Assembly: GCF_019880585.1 (NCBI RefSeq)
Contig: NZ_JAINVV010000006.1
Span: forward strand, 124,001 to 188,000
Source of the DNA: Sphingomonas colocasiae
GTDB lineage: Bacteria; Pseudomonadota; Alphaproteobacteria; Sphingomonadales; Sphingomonadaceae
Direction: 5' to 3'
DNA length: 64,000 nucleotides
Numbering within the stretch: position 1 is the stretch's first letter; the number at the start of each line of letters is the position of its first letter. A program made the translations under genes and the position numbers. Positions 16,699 to 25,113 of this stretch are shown in pieces. The notes beneath the pieces were generated by a model that saw only the letters and a list, made by a program, of their open reading frames with translations, searched no databases and was not told the DNA's origin.

Positions 16699-16865
16699 CA
16701 CGAAACCAGCCGCAATTCGGGGCGAACGTCGACACGGGCAATGCGCTCATACGCGTCGGCGATCTTTTGATGCGCCTTGCGCGCGCAAGGGTCCCTGGCA
16801 TCGGCGGCGTGCTGCCGTTCCTCGGCTGCCCTTCGCTGAAAATATCTCACGTCATCGTCTGACAT
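16698..16865 (-). CDS. small helical protein, copy 2 of family A
   Basis: The 55-residue product starts MSDDDVRYFQRRAAEERQHA and contains ADARDPCARKAHQKIADAYE. It is related to the product at 15990-16154 by the pattern YxxRRxxEExxxAxxxxDPxxRxxHxxxAxxY, although sequence identity is modest. It is coupled to the family B gene behind it. GGAG lies just ahead of the start. Function is unknown. Confidence 0.7.
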   Translation of the reverse strand: MSDDDVRYFQRRAAEERQHAADARDPCARKAHQKIADAYERIARVDVRPELRLVS

Positions 16866-16973
16866 GGTGCGACTCCATCTCCGGCGCCCCCCGGCATGGC
16901 GCGACTCGTATAGCCCTGGACGGCCGCGAAATCACTGATGCACGTTAGCCGTTCACCCCGTCGTCCGACCTGT

Positions 16974-17120
16974 TCATGCGCCAGCGAAATCGCGGAGGAC
17001 GTCCTGAAACAAAGCCAGCGCGCTATAAATCTCGTCCGGCGCTTCTCCGCCCGAGACGTGGCTGAAGCGTGCGACAGGTTGCGGTCCTGCGACGATTTTC
17101 AAGCCGCACGACGCCTTCAT
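16974..17120 (-). CDS. possible small protein downstream of MarR-like gene
   Basis: A 48-codon frame begins 25 bases beyond the stop of the MarR-like gene on the same strand. It reads MKASCGLKIVAGPQPVARF and ends in an IYSALALFQDVLRDFAGA helix. The composition is protein-like, but there is no clear ribosome binding site and no family is recognised. It is a weak call. Confidence 0.3.
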   Translation of the reverse strand: MKASCGLKIVAGPQPVARFSHVSGGEAPDEIYSALALFQDVLRDFAGA

Positions 17121-17145
17121 CGAACTTGAGATCGCGCCCCGCGCA

Positions 17146-17535
17146 TCAGTTCAGGCCGGCCGGAACCTGCGGCATAGGTTCGCTTCGTTCCAGGAACGCG
17201 CGCATCTTAAGGCTGGCAATGCACGTCAGCCTCAGGAGCACGCGTCGTGCATCGCTATCGTCGCGGATCCTGACAAGCAGTCCCCGCTTCTCGAGGAGGC
17301 CGGCATATCGCTGCACCGTCGACAAAGGGAGGTCCGTGGTTTGCGAAACCTGGGTCACGCTGAGCGCGCCACCCTGCTCGGTGGCAATGAACACGGACAG
17401 GAGCAGGTCCCAGGCGGGTTCGCCGAAAAGCGTTCCATAATCCGCGAAAGCGAACTTCCTGCGCAAACGCTCCAGATAGATCTGCACCGCAAAACGCACA
17501 TGCGAGGATATCTCCTGGCCAGGCTCGTTTGTCAT
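17146..17535 (-). CDS. MarR-like winged-helix regulator
   Basis: The 129-residue protein has a MarR-type layout: an N-terminal helical part with Arg-rich YLERLRRKFAFADYGTLFG, and a wing-helix core LSVTQVSQTTDLPLSTVQRY at about residues 58-77. It continues with LLEKRGLLVRIRDDSDARRVLLRLT, the wing with its conserved D.R. It is shorter at the C-terminus than most MarR proteins. The regulated gene is unknown. It stands alone between the small-gene pairs and a divergent DUF3606 gene. An 8-base palindrome (ATTGCAAT, 17555-17562) lies about 20 bases upstream and could be part of its own operator. Confidence 0.75.
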   Translation of the reverse strand: MTNEPGQEISSHVRFAVQIYLERLRRKFAFADYGTLFGEPAWDLLLSVFIATEQGGALSVTQVSQTTDLPLSTVQRYAGLLEKRGLLVRIRDDSDARRVLLRLTCIASLKMRAFLERSEPMPQVPAGLN

Positions 17536-17689
17536 CCACGCCCCCTTGTAACCAATTGCAATACCCTAACTATTCGTGCCTCCTTCGCAAGCCGGCTCGT
17601 CGCGAGGACCGCTTGGGAACAACTCGCCCTCTTCGATCTTGAATATCAAATCCTGGGCATCGGACCTTGGACATTCGCAGGAGACGATC

Positions 17690-17878
17690 ATGAGCGACGA
17701 CAAGAGCAGACGGGATGGACGCGACCGGAGCCGGGTGGCGGCCGATGAGGACTATGAACTGGACTATTTCGCCGAAAGGCATGGCCTGACGCGCGATGAG
17801 GCGCGAGCCCTGATCGAGAAGCACGGGAACAGCCGCGATGTGCTCGACGGAGACGCTGCCCGCCAAGGGCGCCGATGA
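17690..17878 (+). CDS. DUF3606 family small protein
   Basis: The 62-residue product fits DUF3606: charged start MSDDKSRRDGRDRSRV, then AADEDYELDYFAERHGLTRDEA and ARALIEKHG. Members are widespread in rhizobia and sphingomonads, often near stress genes; their function is not known. The start at 17690 has AGGAG six bases ahead; the longer frame upstream has no support. Confidence 0.8.
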   Translation: MSDDKSRRDGRDRSRVAADEDYELDYFAERHGLTRDEARALIEKHGNSRDVLDGDAARQGRR

Positions 17879-18448
17879 TCCTGGCGAAAAGGCAGGCCGG
17901 GGTCTGGGGTCCCGGCCCGCCGAGCAGAACGGATACCGCATGCTCTGCGCCATAAGCGAGGTTGGGCTCCCGGCGCTGCGCCCGACTATATTAACGCGTC
18001 CCGGGAGATCAAGGCCGATCGAGCGGGCGATGAGCAGGCCGGGGACGACGGTCGCCCGACCTGCCGAACATGCTGTGGGGTCATGCTCTGACACCAGCGG
18101 CGTGGGGTACCGCGATGCTGCCCGATCCCTACTTTCCCATTCCGATAACGCAACGAAATTTAACTGGGTTTACAATGTCGTTACGTGGTCTCCTTCACCT
18201 TATCCCATTGACAATCGCGACAGAACAGGGTTAACGGCGCGCGACGATGCGGCGGTCTGTGGGGGCCGAGCAAAGGTGCTTGCGGACAAAGCCGGTGCCA
18301 TGTGGGGAAGCTCGGAGTTGCGCCCGCGCCCGCATCGATTCGCTCGGCGCAATTCCGTCCTCACCCCGCGCAAGGCCCCGGTCCGTCACGAGAAAAGGCC
18401 AATCCGGCTCGCTGGAATGCGACGCCCGAAAGCGGGAGAGATCCCGGA
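17879..18448. other. gene-free interval
   Basis: About 570 bases lack a supported gene. The part 18100-18240 is more AT-rich than the surroundings and contains a TTGACA at about 18209 followed 17 bases later by TTAACG, which resembles a promoter. It leads into no recognised gene; an untranslated RNA is possible but unsupported. Confidence 0.35.
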
Positions 18449-18973
18449 TCAGGCCGGCTCGGATCGGTCGATCGCGCCACTGTCCAGAAGGGGTGCCGCG
18501 TCGATATGCTGGGCATCCATGAGGACCGACAGGCGCTCTGCCGCGGCCAGGAGCATGGACTGCTCCCAGAGCGGCAATTGCGCGAACCGCTCTGTGAAAT
18601 TCGTCTGCAAAAGATCCGGAGAGTCGACGAGCGCCACTTGCCCGGCGGGCAACGCGGAAAGGATGACCTGACGCTTGTCGCGGTCCCCGCGCCGACGCTG
18701 CACCAGGCCGAGCTCCTCCAGCCTGTCGACTATGGCGGTGATGGTCGCCTGGCTGAACTGAAGCGTGTTCGCCACCGCGCCGGGCGTCGCCGCGTCGCGA
18801 GAGCCGATCTCGCGCAGGACCAGCCACTGCGACGGCGTCAGCCCCGTCGTGCTCGCCAGGCGGCGGCTGCCGATTTCCGTCGCGCGCAGGACCCGTCGCA
18901 GGGCGCGCAGCGTGAGCGATGCGATTTCCGAACTCATCGGCGAAACATAAGAAAACCGGGGGTCCGAAGCCAT
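18449..18973 (-). CDS. MarR family regulator of the ectoine locus (EctR-like)
   Basis: The product is 174 residues from the start at 18973. It has the MarR fold: a helical N-terminus (RALRRVLRATEIGSRRLA), LTPSQWLVLREIGSR, then AVANTLQFSQATITAIVDRLEELGLVQRRRGDRDKRQV in consecutive parts, with the wing Asp-Arg. It is divergent from ectA. In several methylotrophs and halophiles a MarR protein, EctR, in this position represses the ect operon. The shared upstream region carries an 8-7-8 inverted repeat directly next to its start codon. An upstream in-frame extension exists to 19087 but would cross the inverted repeat. Confidence 0.82.
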   Translation of the reverse strand: MASDPRFSYVSPMSSEIASLTLRALRRVLRATEIGSRRLASTTGLTPSQWLVLREIGSRDAATPGAVANTLQFSQATITAIVDRLEELGLVQRRRGDRDKRQVILSALPAGQVALVDSPDLLQTNFTERFAQLPLWEQSMLLAAAERLSVLMDAQHIDAAPLLDSGAIDRSEPA

Positions 18974-18977
18974 ACAC

Positions 18978-19000
18978 AATCCTTCAGATAGAGAAGGATT
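18978..19000. promoter_or_regulatory. inverted repeat, probable EctR operator
   Basis: AATCCTTC and GAAGGATT form a perfect 8-base inverted repeat around a 7-base spacer. It lies five bases upstream of the MarR start codon in the region shared with ectA. This spacing is usual for MarR dimers and suggests autoregulation and control of the ectoine genes. Confidence 0.6.
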
Positions 19001-19025
19001 CGCCGCATATACTTCACCAATCGAA

Positions 19026-19080
19026 ATATATGTCGTGGCACCGAGGGTTGAAAAACGACTCAAATCGGCCATATATGTCG
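19026..19080 (+). repeat. direct repeat ATATATGTCG upstream of ectA
   Basis: The 10-base sequence ATATATGTCG occurs at 19026-19035 and again at 19071-19080, 45 bases apart, in the AT-rich promoter region of the ectoine operon. It may be part of promoter or activator sites. Confidence 0.4.
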
Positions 19081-19138
19081 CCAACATCGGCTCAAGCCAT
19101 CGAGTCGACGCAGAAAATAATTCGGGAGATAAATTATC

Positions 19139-19732
19139 TTGGAAATCAATTCCGCTGCGGCCTCCACGCCGCCACGGACAGTCTCGCGCCCTGTTCCCGG
19201 CTCAGCTTCGAAAACCCGGTTGCGCAGGCCGCACATGGCCGATGGACCGGCGATAACGCGACTGATCGCGCGGTGCCCGCCGCTCGATGTCAATTCCGCC
19301 TATTGCAACCTGCTGCAATGCACGCATTTCGCGGATCATTGCATCGTTGCCGAGCGGGAGGGCGAGGTCGTCGGCTGGGTTTCGGGCTATCGCCCGCCAT
19401 CCGATCCGCAAAGCCTGTTCATCTGGCAAGTCGCGGTCTCGACCCAAGCACGAGGACAGGGGCTCGCCGCGCGCATGATCGAAGCCCTGCTCGCCAGGCC
19501 TTCGGCAGCGGGCGTGACCCATCTGACGACGACAGTGACATCGGACAACCGCCCGTCATGGGCCTTGTTCGGCGCGCTCGCCCAGCGATGGAAGGCGCCC
19601 CTCGACAAGACGCTTCATTTCGAGCGCGAAAGCCATTTCGCGGGCGCTCACCCAAGCGAATGGCAGGCGCGCATCGGCCCCCTGCGCCGCGCGAGCCGCT
19701 CGAACCACAGCCGAGGAGACCAGGCGATATGA
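19139..19732 (+). CDS. ectA: L-2,4-diaminobutyrate acetyltransferase
   Basis: The 197-residue protein is a GNAT acetyltransferase that makes N-gamma-acetyl-diaminobutyrate, the second step of ectoine synthesis. The core begins TRLRRPHMADGPAI and has the EctA-specific LDVNSAYCNLLQC. The acetyl-CoA loop is QVAVSTQARGQGLAARM at about residues 97-113, followed by TVTSDNRPSWALF. The start is taken as TTG at 19139 (GGGAG at 19124); an ATG at 19235 would remove the beginning of the conserved core. Its stop overlaps the ectB start by ATGA. Confidence 0.92.
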   Translation: MEINSAAASTPPRTVSRPVPGSASKTRLRRPHMADGPAITRLIARCPPLDVNSAYCNLLQCTHFADHCIVAEREGEVVGWVSGYRPPSDPQSLFIWQVAVSTQARGQGLAARMIEALLARPSAAGVTHLTTTVTSDNRPSWALFGALAQRWKAPLDKTLHFERESHFAGAHPSEWQARIGPLRRASRSNHSRGDQAI

Positions 19733-21036
19733 TCACGACCCTCCCCAATCCGACCGATACCAGACCCGACACCGCGATCTACGAACGGAGGGAGTCGGTG
19801 GTGCGCAGCTATGCGCGTTCGATCCCGCGCCAGTTCGGCCGGGCCGAGAATGTGTGGATGTTCGACAGCCAGGGCGGCCGCTATCTCGATTTTCTCTCGG
19901 GCTGCTCGACGCTGAACTACGGCCATAATCACCCGGTCCTGAAACAGGCGCTGCTCGACTATATTTCAGCCGATGGGATCGCCCATGGGCTCGATCTGCA
20001 CACCGACGCCAAGGCGGCCTTTCTCGACACGTTCGAACGCCTGATCCTCGCCCCGCGCGGCCTCGACTATCGCGCCATGTTCACCGGCCCCACCGGCACC
20101 AACGCAGTGGAGGCGGCGATCAAGCTGGCGCGCAAGGTCACCGGGCGCGAACTCGTGATCGCTTTCACGAACGGCTTTCACGGCATGACGCTGGGAGCGC
20201 TCGCCTGCACCGGCAATGCCGCCAAGCGCAGCGGCGCCGGCGTGCCGCTGCCGCACGTCGCCCATGAACCCTATGACGGCTATCACGGCGACGGCGTGGA
20301 CACCGCCGCATTGCTCGAACGCCGCCTTTCGGACCCGTCGAGCGGCCTTGACGCGCCCGCCGCCTTCCTCGTCGAGACGGTGCAGGGCGAAGGCGGCCTC
20401 AATGCCGCCTCGCCCGATTGGCTGCGGCGGATTGCCGACATCGCCAAGCGCCACGGCGCCTTGATGATCGTCGACGACATCCAGGCGGGCTGCGGCCGGG
20501 CGGGCGGCTTCTTCAGCTTTGAAACCATGGGCTTCACCCCCGATATCGTGACGCTCGCCAAATCGCTCTCCGGCATGGGCCTTCCCTTTGCGCTCACGCT
20601 CTTTCGCCCCGAGCTCGATCAATGGTCGCCGGGCGAGCACAACGGCACGTTCCGGGGCAACAACCATGCATTCGTGACCGCGACGGCGGCGCTTCGGCAT
20701 TTCTGGAGCGACGACGGGTTCGAGCAGCATGTCCTACAAGGCAGCCGGCTGCTGAAGGCGCGGCTCGAGACAATCGCGCGCAGCCATGGCCTGTCCGTAC
20801 GCGGCCGCGGCATGATGCACGGGATCGACGCGGGATCGGGCGAGGTGGCGTCCGCCGTCACGGCCGCCTGCTTCACCCGGGGCCTGATCATCGAGACCAG
20901 CGGCGCCCGCGACGAGGTGGTCAAGATCCTCGCACCGCTCGTCATCGACGAGGCCCAGCTTATGGCCGGGCTCGACATCGTCGAAGCGAGCTTCAGCGAG
21001 GTGCTGACGGCGGCATACGGCGTCGCCGCAGAATAG
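19729..21036 (+). CDS. ectB: diaminobutyrate-2-oxoglutarate aminotransferase
   Basis: This 435-residue class III PLP aminotransferase converts aspartate semialdehyde to 2,4-diaminobutyrate, the first step specific to ectoine. Visible motifs are the N-terminal [58 protein letters not shown], and the PLP lysine in LAKSLSG. It is coupled to ectA by ATGA and followed by ectC after 22 bases. The length is normal for the family. Confidence 0.96.
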   Translation: MITTLPNPTDTRPDTAIYERRESVVRSYARSIPRQFGRAENVWMFDSQGGRYLDFLSGCSTLNYGHNHPVLKQALLDYISADGIAHGLDLHTDAKAAFLDTFERLILAPRGLDYRAMFTGPTGTNAVEAAIKLARKVTGRELVIAFTNGFHGMTLGALACTGNAAKRSGAGVPLPHVAHEPYDGYHGDGVDTAALLERRLSDPSSGLDAPAAFLVETVQGEGGLNAASPDWLRRIADIAKRHGALMIVDDIQAGCGRAGGFFSFETMGFTPDIVTLAKSLSGMGLPFALTLFRPELDQWSPGEHNGTFRGNNHAFVTATAALRHFWSDDGFEQHVLQGSRLLKARLETIARSHGLSVRGRGMMHGIDAGSGEVASAVTAACFTRGLIIETSGARDEVVKILAPLVIDEAQLMAGLDIVEASFSEVLTAAYGVAAE

Positions 21037-21058
21037 GGAAAGAAAGGAAGAAACAGCA

Positions 21059-21472
21059 ATGATCGTACGCAAACTCCAGGACATTCGCGGTTCGGACCGC
21101 AACGTCAAATCGGACGGATGGGAAAGCGCCCGCCTGCTCCTCAGGGACGACGGCATGGGTTTCTCCTTCCATGTCACCACCATGTACGCCGGCGAGCAGT
21201 TGCAGATGCATTACCAGAACCATCTCGAGGCGGTCCTCGTGTTGAAAGGCACGGGCACCATCGAGGATCTGGGCACGGGCATCACGCACGACCTGGCCCC
21301 GGGCGTCATGTACGCGCTCGATGCGCACGACAGGCATGTCGTCCGCCCCGCCACCGACATCCTGTGCGCCTGCGTATTCAATCCGCCCGTCACCGGCCGC
21401 GAGGTCCATGACGCAAGCGGCGCCTACCCCGCGGACACGGACATGCCGCGCGTGCTCGAGGCTGCAGGCTGA
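21059..21472 (+). CDS. ectC: L-ectoine synthase
   Basis: The 137-residue cupin-fold protein closes the ring to ectoine. It begins MIVRKLQDI and has [14 protein letters not shown] and the metal-binding cupin core [17 protein letters not shown], with [13 protein letters not shown] later. It sits in the usual place between ectB and ectD. A GGAAG-type ribosome binding site precedes the ATG. Confidence 0.96.
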   Translation: MIVRKLQDIRGSDRNVKSDGWESARLLLRDDGMGFSFHVTTMYAGEQLQMHYQNHLEAVLVLKGTGTIEDLGTGITHDLAPGVMYALDAHDRHVVRPATDILCACVFNPPVTGREVHDASGAYPADTDMPRVLEAAG

Positions 21473-21487
21473 GGGGAGGAGGAGCAC

Positions 21488-22408
21488 TTGGAAGATATCT
21501 ACCCGTCGCGCAGGGCACGCACGGCCCGCTTCCTGCCGCGCCAGGATCCGGTCGTCCACGGCGAATGGACCGATGGAGCCCCGCTCAGCCGCGCACAGGC
21601 GGCGCAATTCGAAGAGCAGGGATATCTTGTCCTGGAAGGACTGTTCGAGGATGAGGAAATCAGGTTTCTTCAGGCCGAGGCAGGCCGGCTCCTGGGAGAT
21701 CCGGGCGCGCTCGAAGAGCACACCGTCATCACCGAGCCGGATGCCGGCGAAGTGCGGTCGATCTTCAGGATCCATGGCCAGAGCCGCGTGATCGAACGGC
21801 TCGCCGCCGACACGCGCCTGGCGGACGTCGCGCGCTTTCTTCTGGGCGGCGAGGTGTATCTTCACCAGTCGCGACTGAACTACAAGCCGGGCTTCGACGG
21901 CAGGGAATTCTACTGGCACAGCGATTTCGAGACCTGGCATGTCGAGGACGGCATGCCGCGCATGCGAGCGCTTTCGATGTCCGTGCTGCTGGCCGAGAAC
22001 ACACCGCACAATGGGCCGCTGATGCTCATGCCCGGCTCGCACCATGCCTTTCTGACCTGCATCGGCGAGACGCCCGAAGACCATTATCTTACCTCGCTCA
22101 AGAAGCAGCAATATGGTGTCCCCGACAAGGACAGCCTCGCCACGCTCGCCGAGCGTCACGGGATCGCAGCACCGACCGGCAAGCCGGGATCGGTGGTCGT
22201 CTTCGACTGCAACATCATGCACGGATCGAACGGCAATATCACACCCTTTCCCAGGGCTAATGCCTTCCTGGTCTATAATGCCGTGGACAACGGGCTCGCC
22301 GCACCGTTCGGGGTCGACCGGCCACGGCCCGACTTCATCGCCACGCGCCTGAGCCCGAAGCAGATCATTCCGGTGGCGGGGTGCCTGACGCAGGGCGTCC
22401 CGGCATGA
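21488..22408 (+). CDS. ectD: ectoine 5-hydroxylase
   Basis: The 306-residue Fe(II)/2-oxoglutarate dioxygenase turns ectoine into 5-hydroxyectoine. The metal ligands are visible: H144 and D146 in YWHSDFETWH, and H245 in NIMHGSNGN. Family motifs LNYKPGFDG and MPGSHH are also present. The start is a TTG at 21488 directly after a strong GGGGAGGAGGAG tract. Its stop overlaps the aspartokinase start by ATGA. It gives the cell hydroxyectoine, the better heat and desiccation protectant. Confidence 0.95.
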   Translation: MEDIYPSRRARTARFLPRQDPVVHGEWTDGAPLSRAQAAQFEEQGYLVLEGLFEDEEIRFLQAEAGRLLGDPGALEEHTVITEPDAGEVRSIFRIHGQSRVIERLAADTRLADVARFLLGGEVYLHQSRLNYKPGFDGREFYWHSDFETWHVEDGMPRMRALSMSVLLAENTPHNGPLMLMPGSHHAFLTCIGETPEDHYLTSLKKQQYGVPDKDSLATLAERHGIAAPTGKPGSVVVFDCNIMHGSNGNITPFPRANAFLVYNAVDNGLAAPFGVDRPRPDFIATRLSPKQIIPVAGCLTQGVPA

Positions 22409-23847
22409 CGGGCTCCCATAGCGTCGAGAAGATCGGCGGCACGTCGATGGCCGCCACCGCGACGCTCCTCGACAATGTCCTGGTCGCGGGGCGTGACGGC
22501 GCCGATCTCTACAAGCGCATATTCGTCGTCTCCGCTTATGCCGGGATCACGGACCTGTTGCTCGAACACAAGAATGGCGGGCAGCCGGGCGTCCATGCGC
22601 ATTTCCTCGCCGACGACGGGACGGAGGCCTGGCGCGCGGCCATGGAAGACGTGCGTTCGGCGATGCACGCCCGCAATGCGGACATGTTCGCGCACACCGG
22701 CAACCGGGACCAGGCCGATCGCTTCATCGACCGGCGGATCGACGCGATCGCCGCGTGCCTGGAGGACCTGGCACGACTGCGCAGCCACGGCCGCTTCCGG
22801 ATCGACGGGCAACTTGCGAGCGCGCGCGAACTGCTTGCCGGCATCGGCGAAGCCCATAGCGCGCACAGTACGGCCCTGTTGCTGCGCGAGCGCGGCGTCA
22901 ACGCCGTTTTCGTCGATCTGACGCTCTGGAATGAGCAGGACAATCGCGAACTGGACGAGCGGATCACCGAAGCGCTTGCGCCGATCGACCTGACGACCAC
23001 ATTGCCGGTCGTCACCGGCTATGCCGGATGCGCGCAAGGCATGATCAGCCGTTATGCGCGAGGATATTCCGAGATGACCTTCTCGCGGGTGGCCGTGCTG
23101 ACAGGCGCGCGCGAGGCGATCATCCACAAGGAGTTCCATCTCTCGAGTGCGGATCCGCGGCTGGTCGGGGTCGAGAAGGCGCGCAAGATCGGTCGTACCA
23201 ACTACGATGTCGCCGACCAGCTCGCCAATATGGGCATGGAGGCGATCCATCCCGGGGCAGGTCGCGGCCTGCGGCAGGCGGGCATTGCGCTGCGGGTCCG
23301 CAATACATTCCACCGCGAGGATGAGGGCACGCTCATCCGCGGTGACTATGTCTCGGACAAGCCGCGCGTCGAGATCGTGACGGGCATCCGGCACGCACAG
23401 GCGCTCCGCTTCTTCGAACAGGACATGGTCGGGGTCAAAGGATATGACGCGACCATATTGGAGATATTGGCGCGGCACGGCGCATGGATCGCCAGCAAAT
23501 CCTCGAACGCCAATATGATCACGCACTATCTCTCGGCCGATGCCGCGACGGTAGGCCGGGTGGCCGGAGACTTGCGCCTGCACTATCCCGACGCATCGGT
23601 TTCCGCCTCCCCCGTATCGCTGGTTTCGCTGATCGGCAGCGACATCTCGAGGCCGTCGCTCGTGGCCGATGCGCTCAAGGCGCTGGCCGCCGAAGGCATC
23701 GGCATCATCGCGATGCAGCACCAGATCCGCAGCGTGGACGTGCAGTTCATCGTCGACGTCGAAGATTATGACGGAGCCGTGCGCGCCCTGCATCGCGCGC
23801 TGGTCGAGAACGACGAAGATACGATGGGGGTCCTGCGCGCGGCCTGA
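22405..23847 (+). CDS. ask_ect: aspartate kinase of the ectoine pathway
   Basis: The 480-residue protein is the Ask_Ect type of aspartokinase that supplies aspartyl phosphate for ectoine. The N-terminal kinase domain starts with VEKIGGTSM, with FVVSAYAGITDLL and RGYSEMTFSR. Two ACT-like segments follow at the C-terminus. Dedicated paralogues in ect operons are usually insensitive to feedback by lysine and threonine. The start at 22405 is set by the ATGA overlap with ectD. Confidence 0.93.
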   Translation: MTGSHSVEKIGGTSMAATATLLDNVLVAGRDGADLYKRIFVVSAYAGITDLLLEHKNGGQPGVHAHFLADDGTEAWRAAMEDVRSAMHARNADMFAHTGNRDQADRFIDRRIDAIAACLEDLARLRSHGRFRIDGQLASARELLAGIGEAHSAHSTALLLRERGVNAVFVDLTLWNEQDNRELDERITEALAPIDLTTTLPVVTGYAGCAQGMISRYARGYSEMTFSRVAVLTGAREAIIHKEFHLSSADPRLVGVEKARKIGRTNYDVADQLANMGMEAIHPGAGRGLRQAGIALRVRNTFHREDEGTLIRGDYVSDKPRVEIVTGIRHAQALRFFEQDMVGVKGYDATILEILARHGAWIASKSSNANMITHYLSADAATVGRVAGDLRLHYPDASVSASPVSLVSLIGSDISRPSLVADALKALAAEGIGIIAMQHQIRSVDVQFIVDVEDYDGAVRALHRALVENDEDTMGVLRAA

Positions 23848-23864
23848 CCGGCTCGCAGCCCTTC

Positions 23865-25097
23865 ATGATGCTCGCCGCGATCCTGCCCGTCCGCAGCCTG
23901 TTGCTGTCCATCTTCATATTGATGGCCGGAAATGGCTTCATGACCACGCTTCTCGGCCTGAGGCTGGAAAGCGAAGGCAGCTCCACGATCATGATCGGCC
24001 TTGTCGGCACCGCCTATTTCGGCGGATTGGTCATCGGCGCCCTTCGCGCCGCCCGGGTGGTGCGGCGGGTCGGCCATATCCGCGCCTTCGCGGCATTCGT
24101 CGCGCTGCTCTCGGCGAGCACCTTGGCATATGCCATCCTGGACGAGCCGCTGTTCTGGATGACGTTGCGACTGATCGACGGCATCTGTGTCGCGGGCGTC
24201 TTCATTTGCCTGGAAAGCTGGCTGAACGAGCGATCCGAGACAAGGCATCGCGGCAGCGTGCTCGCAGCCTATATGGTGGCGCTCTATTCGGGACAGGCGC
24301 TCGGCCAGATGCTGCTCGGCGCGACCGGCCAGCTGTCCGCCCTGCCCTTTCAACTCGCCTCGATCCTTGTCTCGCTCGCGATCCTGCCGCTTTGCCTGAC
24401 CCGAAGTGCCGCGCCAGCGCCTGTCGAGGCCGCCAGCCTTTCGATCCGCTCCCTGCTTGACGCCTCGCCGCTGGGCGCTGTCGGCGCCGCGGCGACGGGC
24501 ATGATACTGGGCGCCTTTTACGGGCTCGCCGCGGTCCAGGCCGGAAGGCTGGGGCTCGATCTCCCCGAGACCGCGCGATTCATGACGATCGTGATCCTGG
24601 GCGGGGTCGTCCTGCAATGGCCGCTGGGACGTCTTTCCGATCTCTACGACCGGCGCCAGGTCATACTGATCGCCTTTGCCGGGGTGGCCTGCGTCAGCCT
24701 CGCGATCGCGCTGACGGACGCGGACGACGTGATGCTGCTCCGGCTGGCCGGGCTTTTCGGCGGTCTCGGTTTCGCGCTCTATCCATTGTGCGTCGCGCAT
24801 TGCAACGACCGCCTGCTCGCGAACGAGCGCGTCGCGGCGAGCGGACGGCTCGTGCTCCTCTATTCGCTGGGCGCGGCCCTCGGACCGCTGTGCGCGGCTA
24901 CCGTCATGACGCTTCTGGGTGGGAACGGGCTTTTCCTGTTCATCGCCTGCTGCGCGGGACTGACATTGCTGTTCGGCCTGTGGCGCCAATATGCCTCGGA
25001 TCCGGTGCCAGGCCGCGCGCAGCGCGACTTCCAGGTGATGCCGCGCACGACCCCGACCGTCGCCTTGCTCGCCCCCGATCTGACCGACGACGCGTGA
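23865..25097 (+). CDS. MFS transporter (YcaD-like) of the ectoine operon
   Basis: The 410-residue protein has 12 predicted membrane helices and MFS motifs (RVVRRVGHIRAFA after helix 2, GRLSDLYDRRQV after helix 8). The overall pattern ESWLNERSETRHRG at the loop between halves is typical of the YcaD/UMF subgroup. It begins 17 bases after the aspartokinase and so belongs to the same transcript. Substrate and direction are unknown; export or recycling of ectoines is inferred from position. The start may be either of two adjacent ATGs. Confidence 0.85.
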   Translation: MMLAAILPVRSLLLSIFILMAGNGFMTTLLGLRLESEGSSTIMIGLVGTAYFGGLVIGALRAARVVRRVGHIRAFAAFVALLSASTLAYAILDEPLFWMTLRLIDGICVAGVFICLESWLNERSETRHRGSVLAAYMVALYSGQALGQMLLGATGQLSALPFQLASILVSLAILPLCLTRSAAPAPVEAASLSIRSLLDASPLGAVGAAATGMILGAFYGLAAVQAGRLGLDLPETARFMTIVILGGVVLQWPLGRLSDLYDRRQVILIAFAGVACVSLAIALTDADDVMLLRLAGLFGGLGFALYPLCVAHCNDRLLANERVAASGRLVLLYSLGAALGPLCAATVMTLLGGNGLFLFIACCAGLTLLFGLWRQYASDPVPGRAQRDFQVMPRTTPTVALLAPDLTDDA

Positions 25098-25113
25098 ACG
25101 AAGGACAAGAAAC

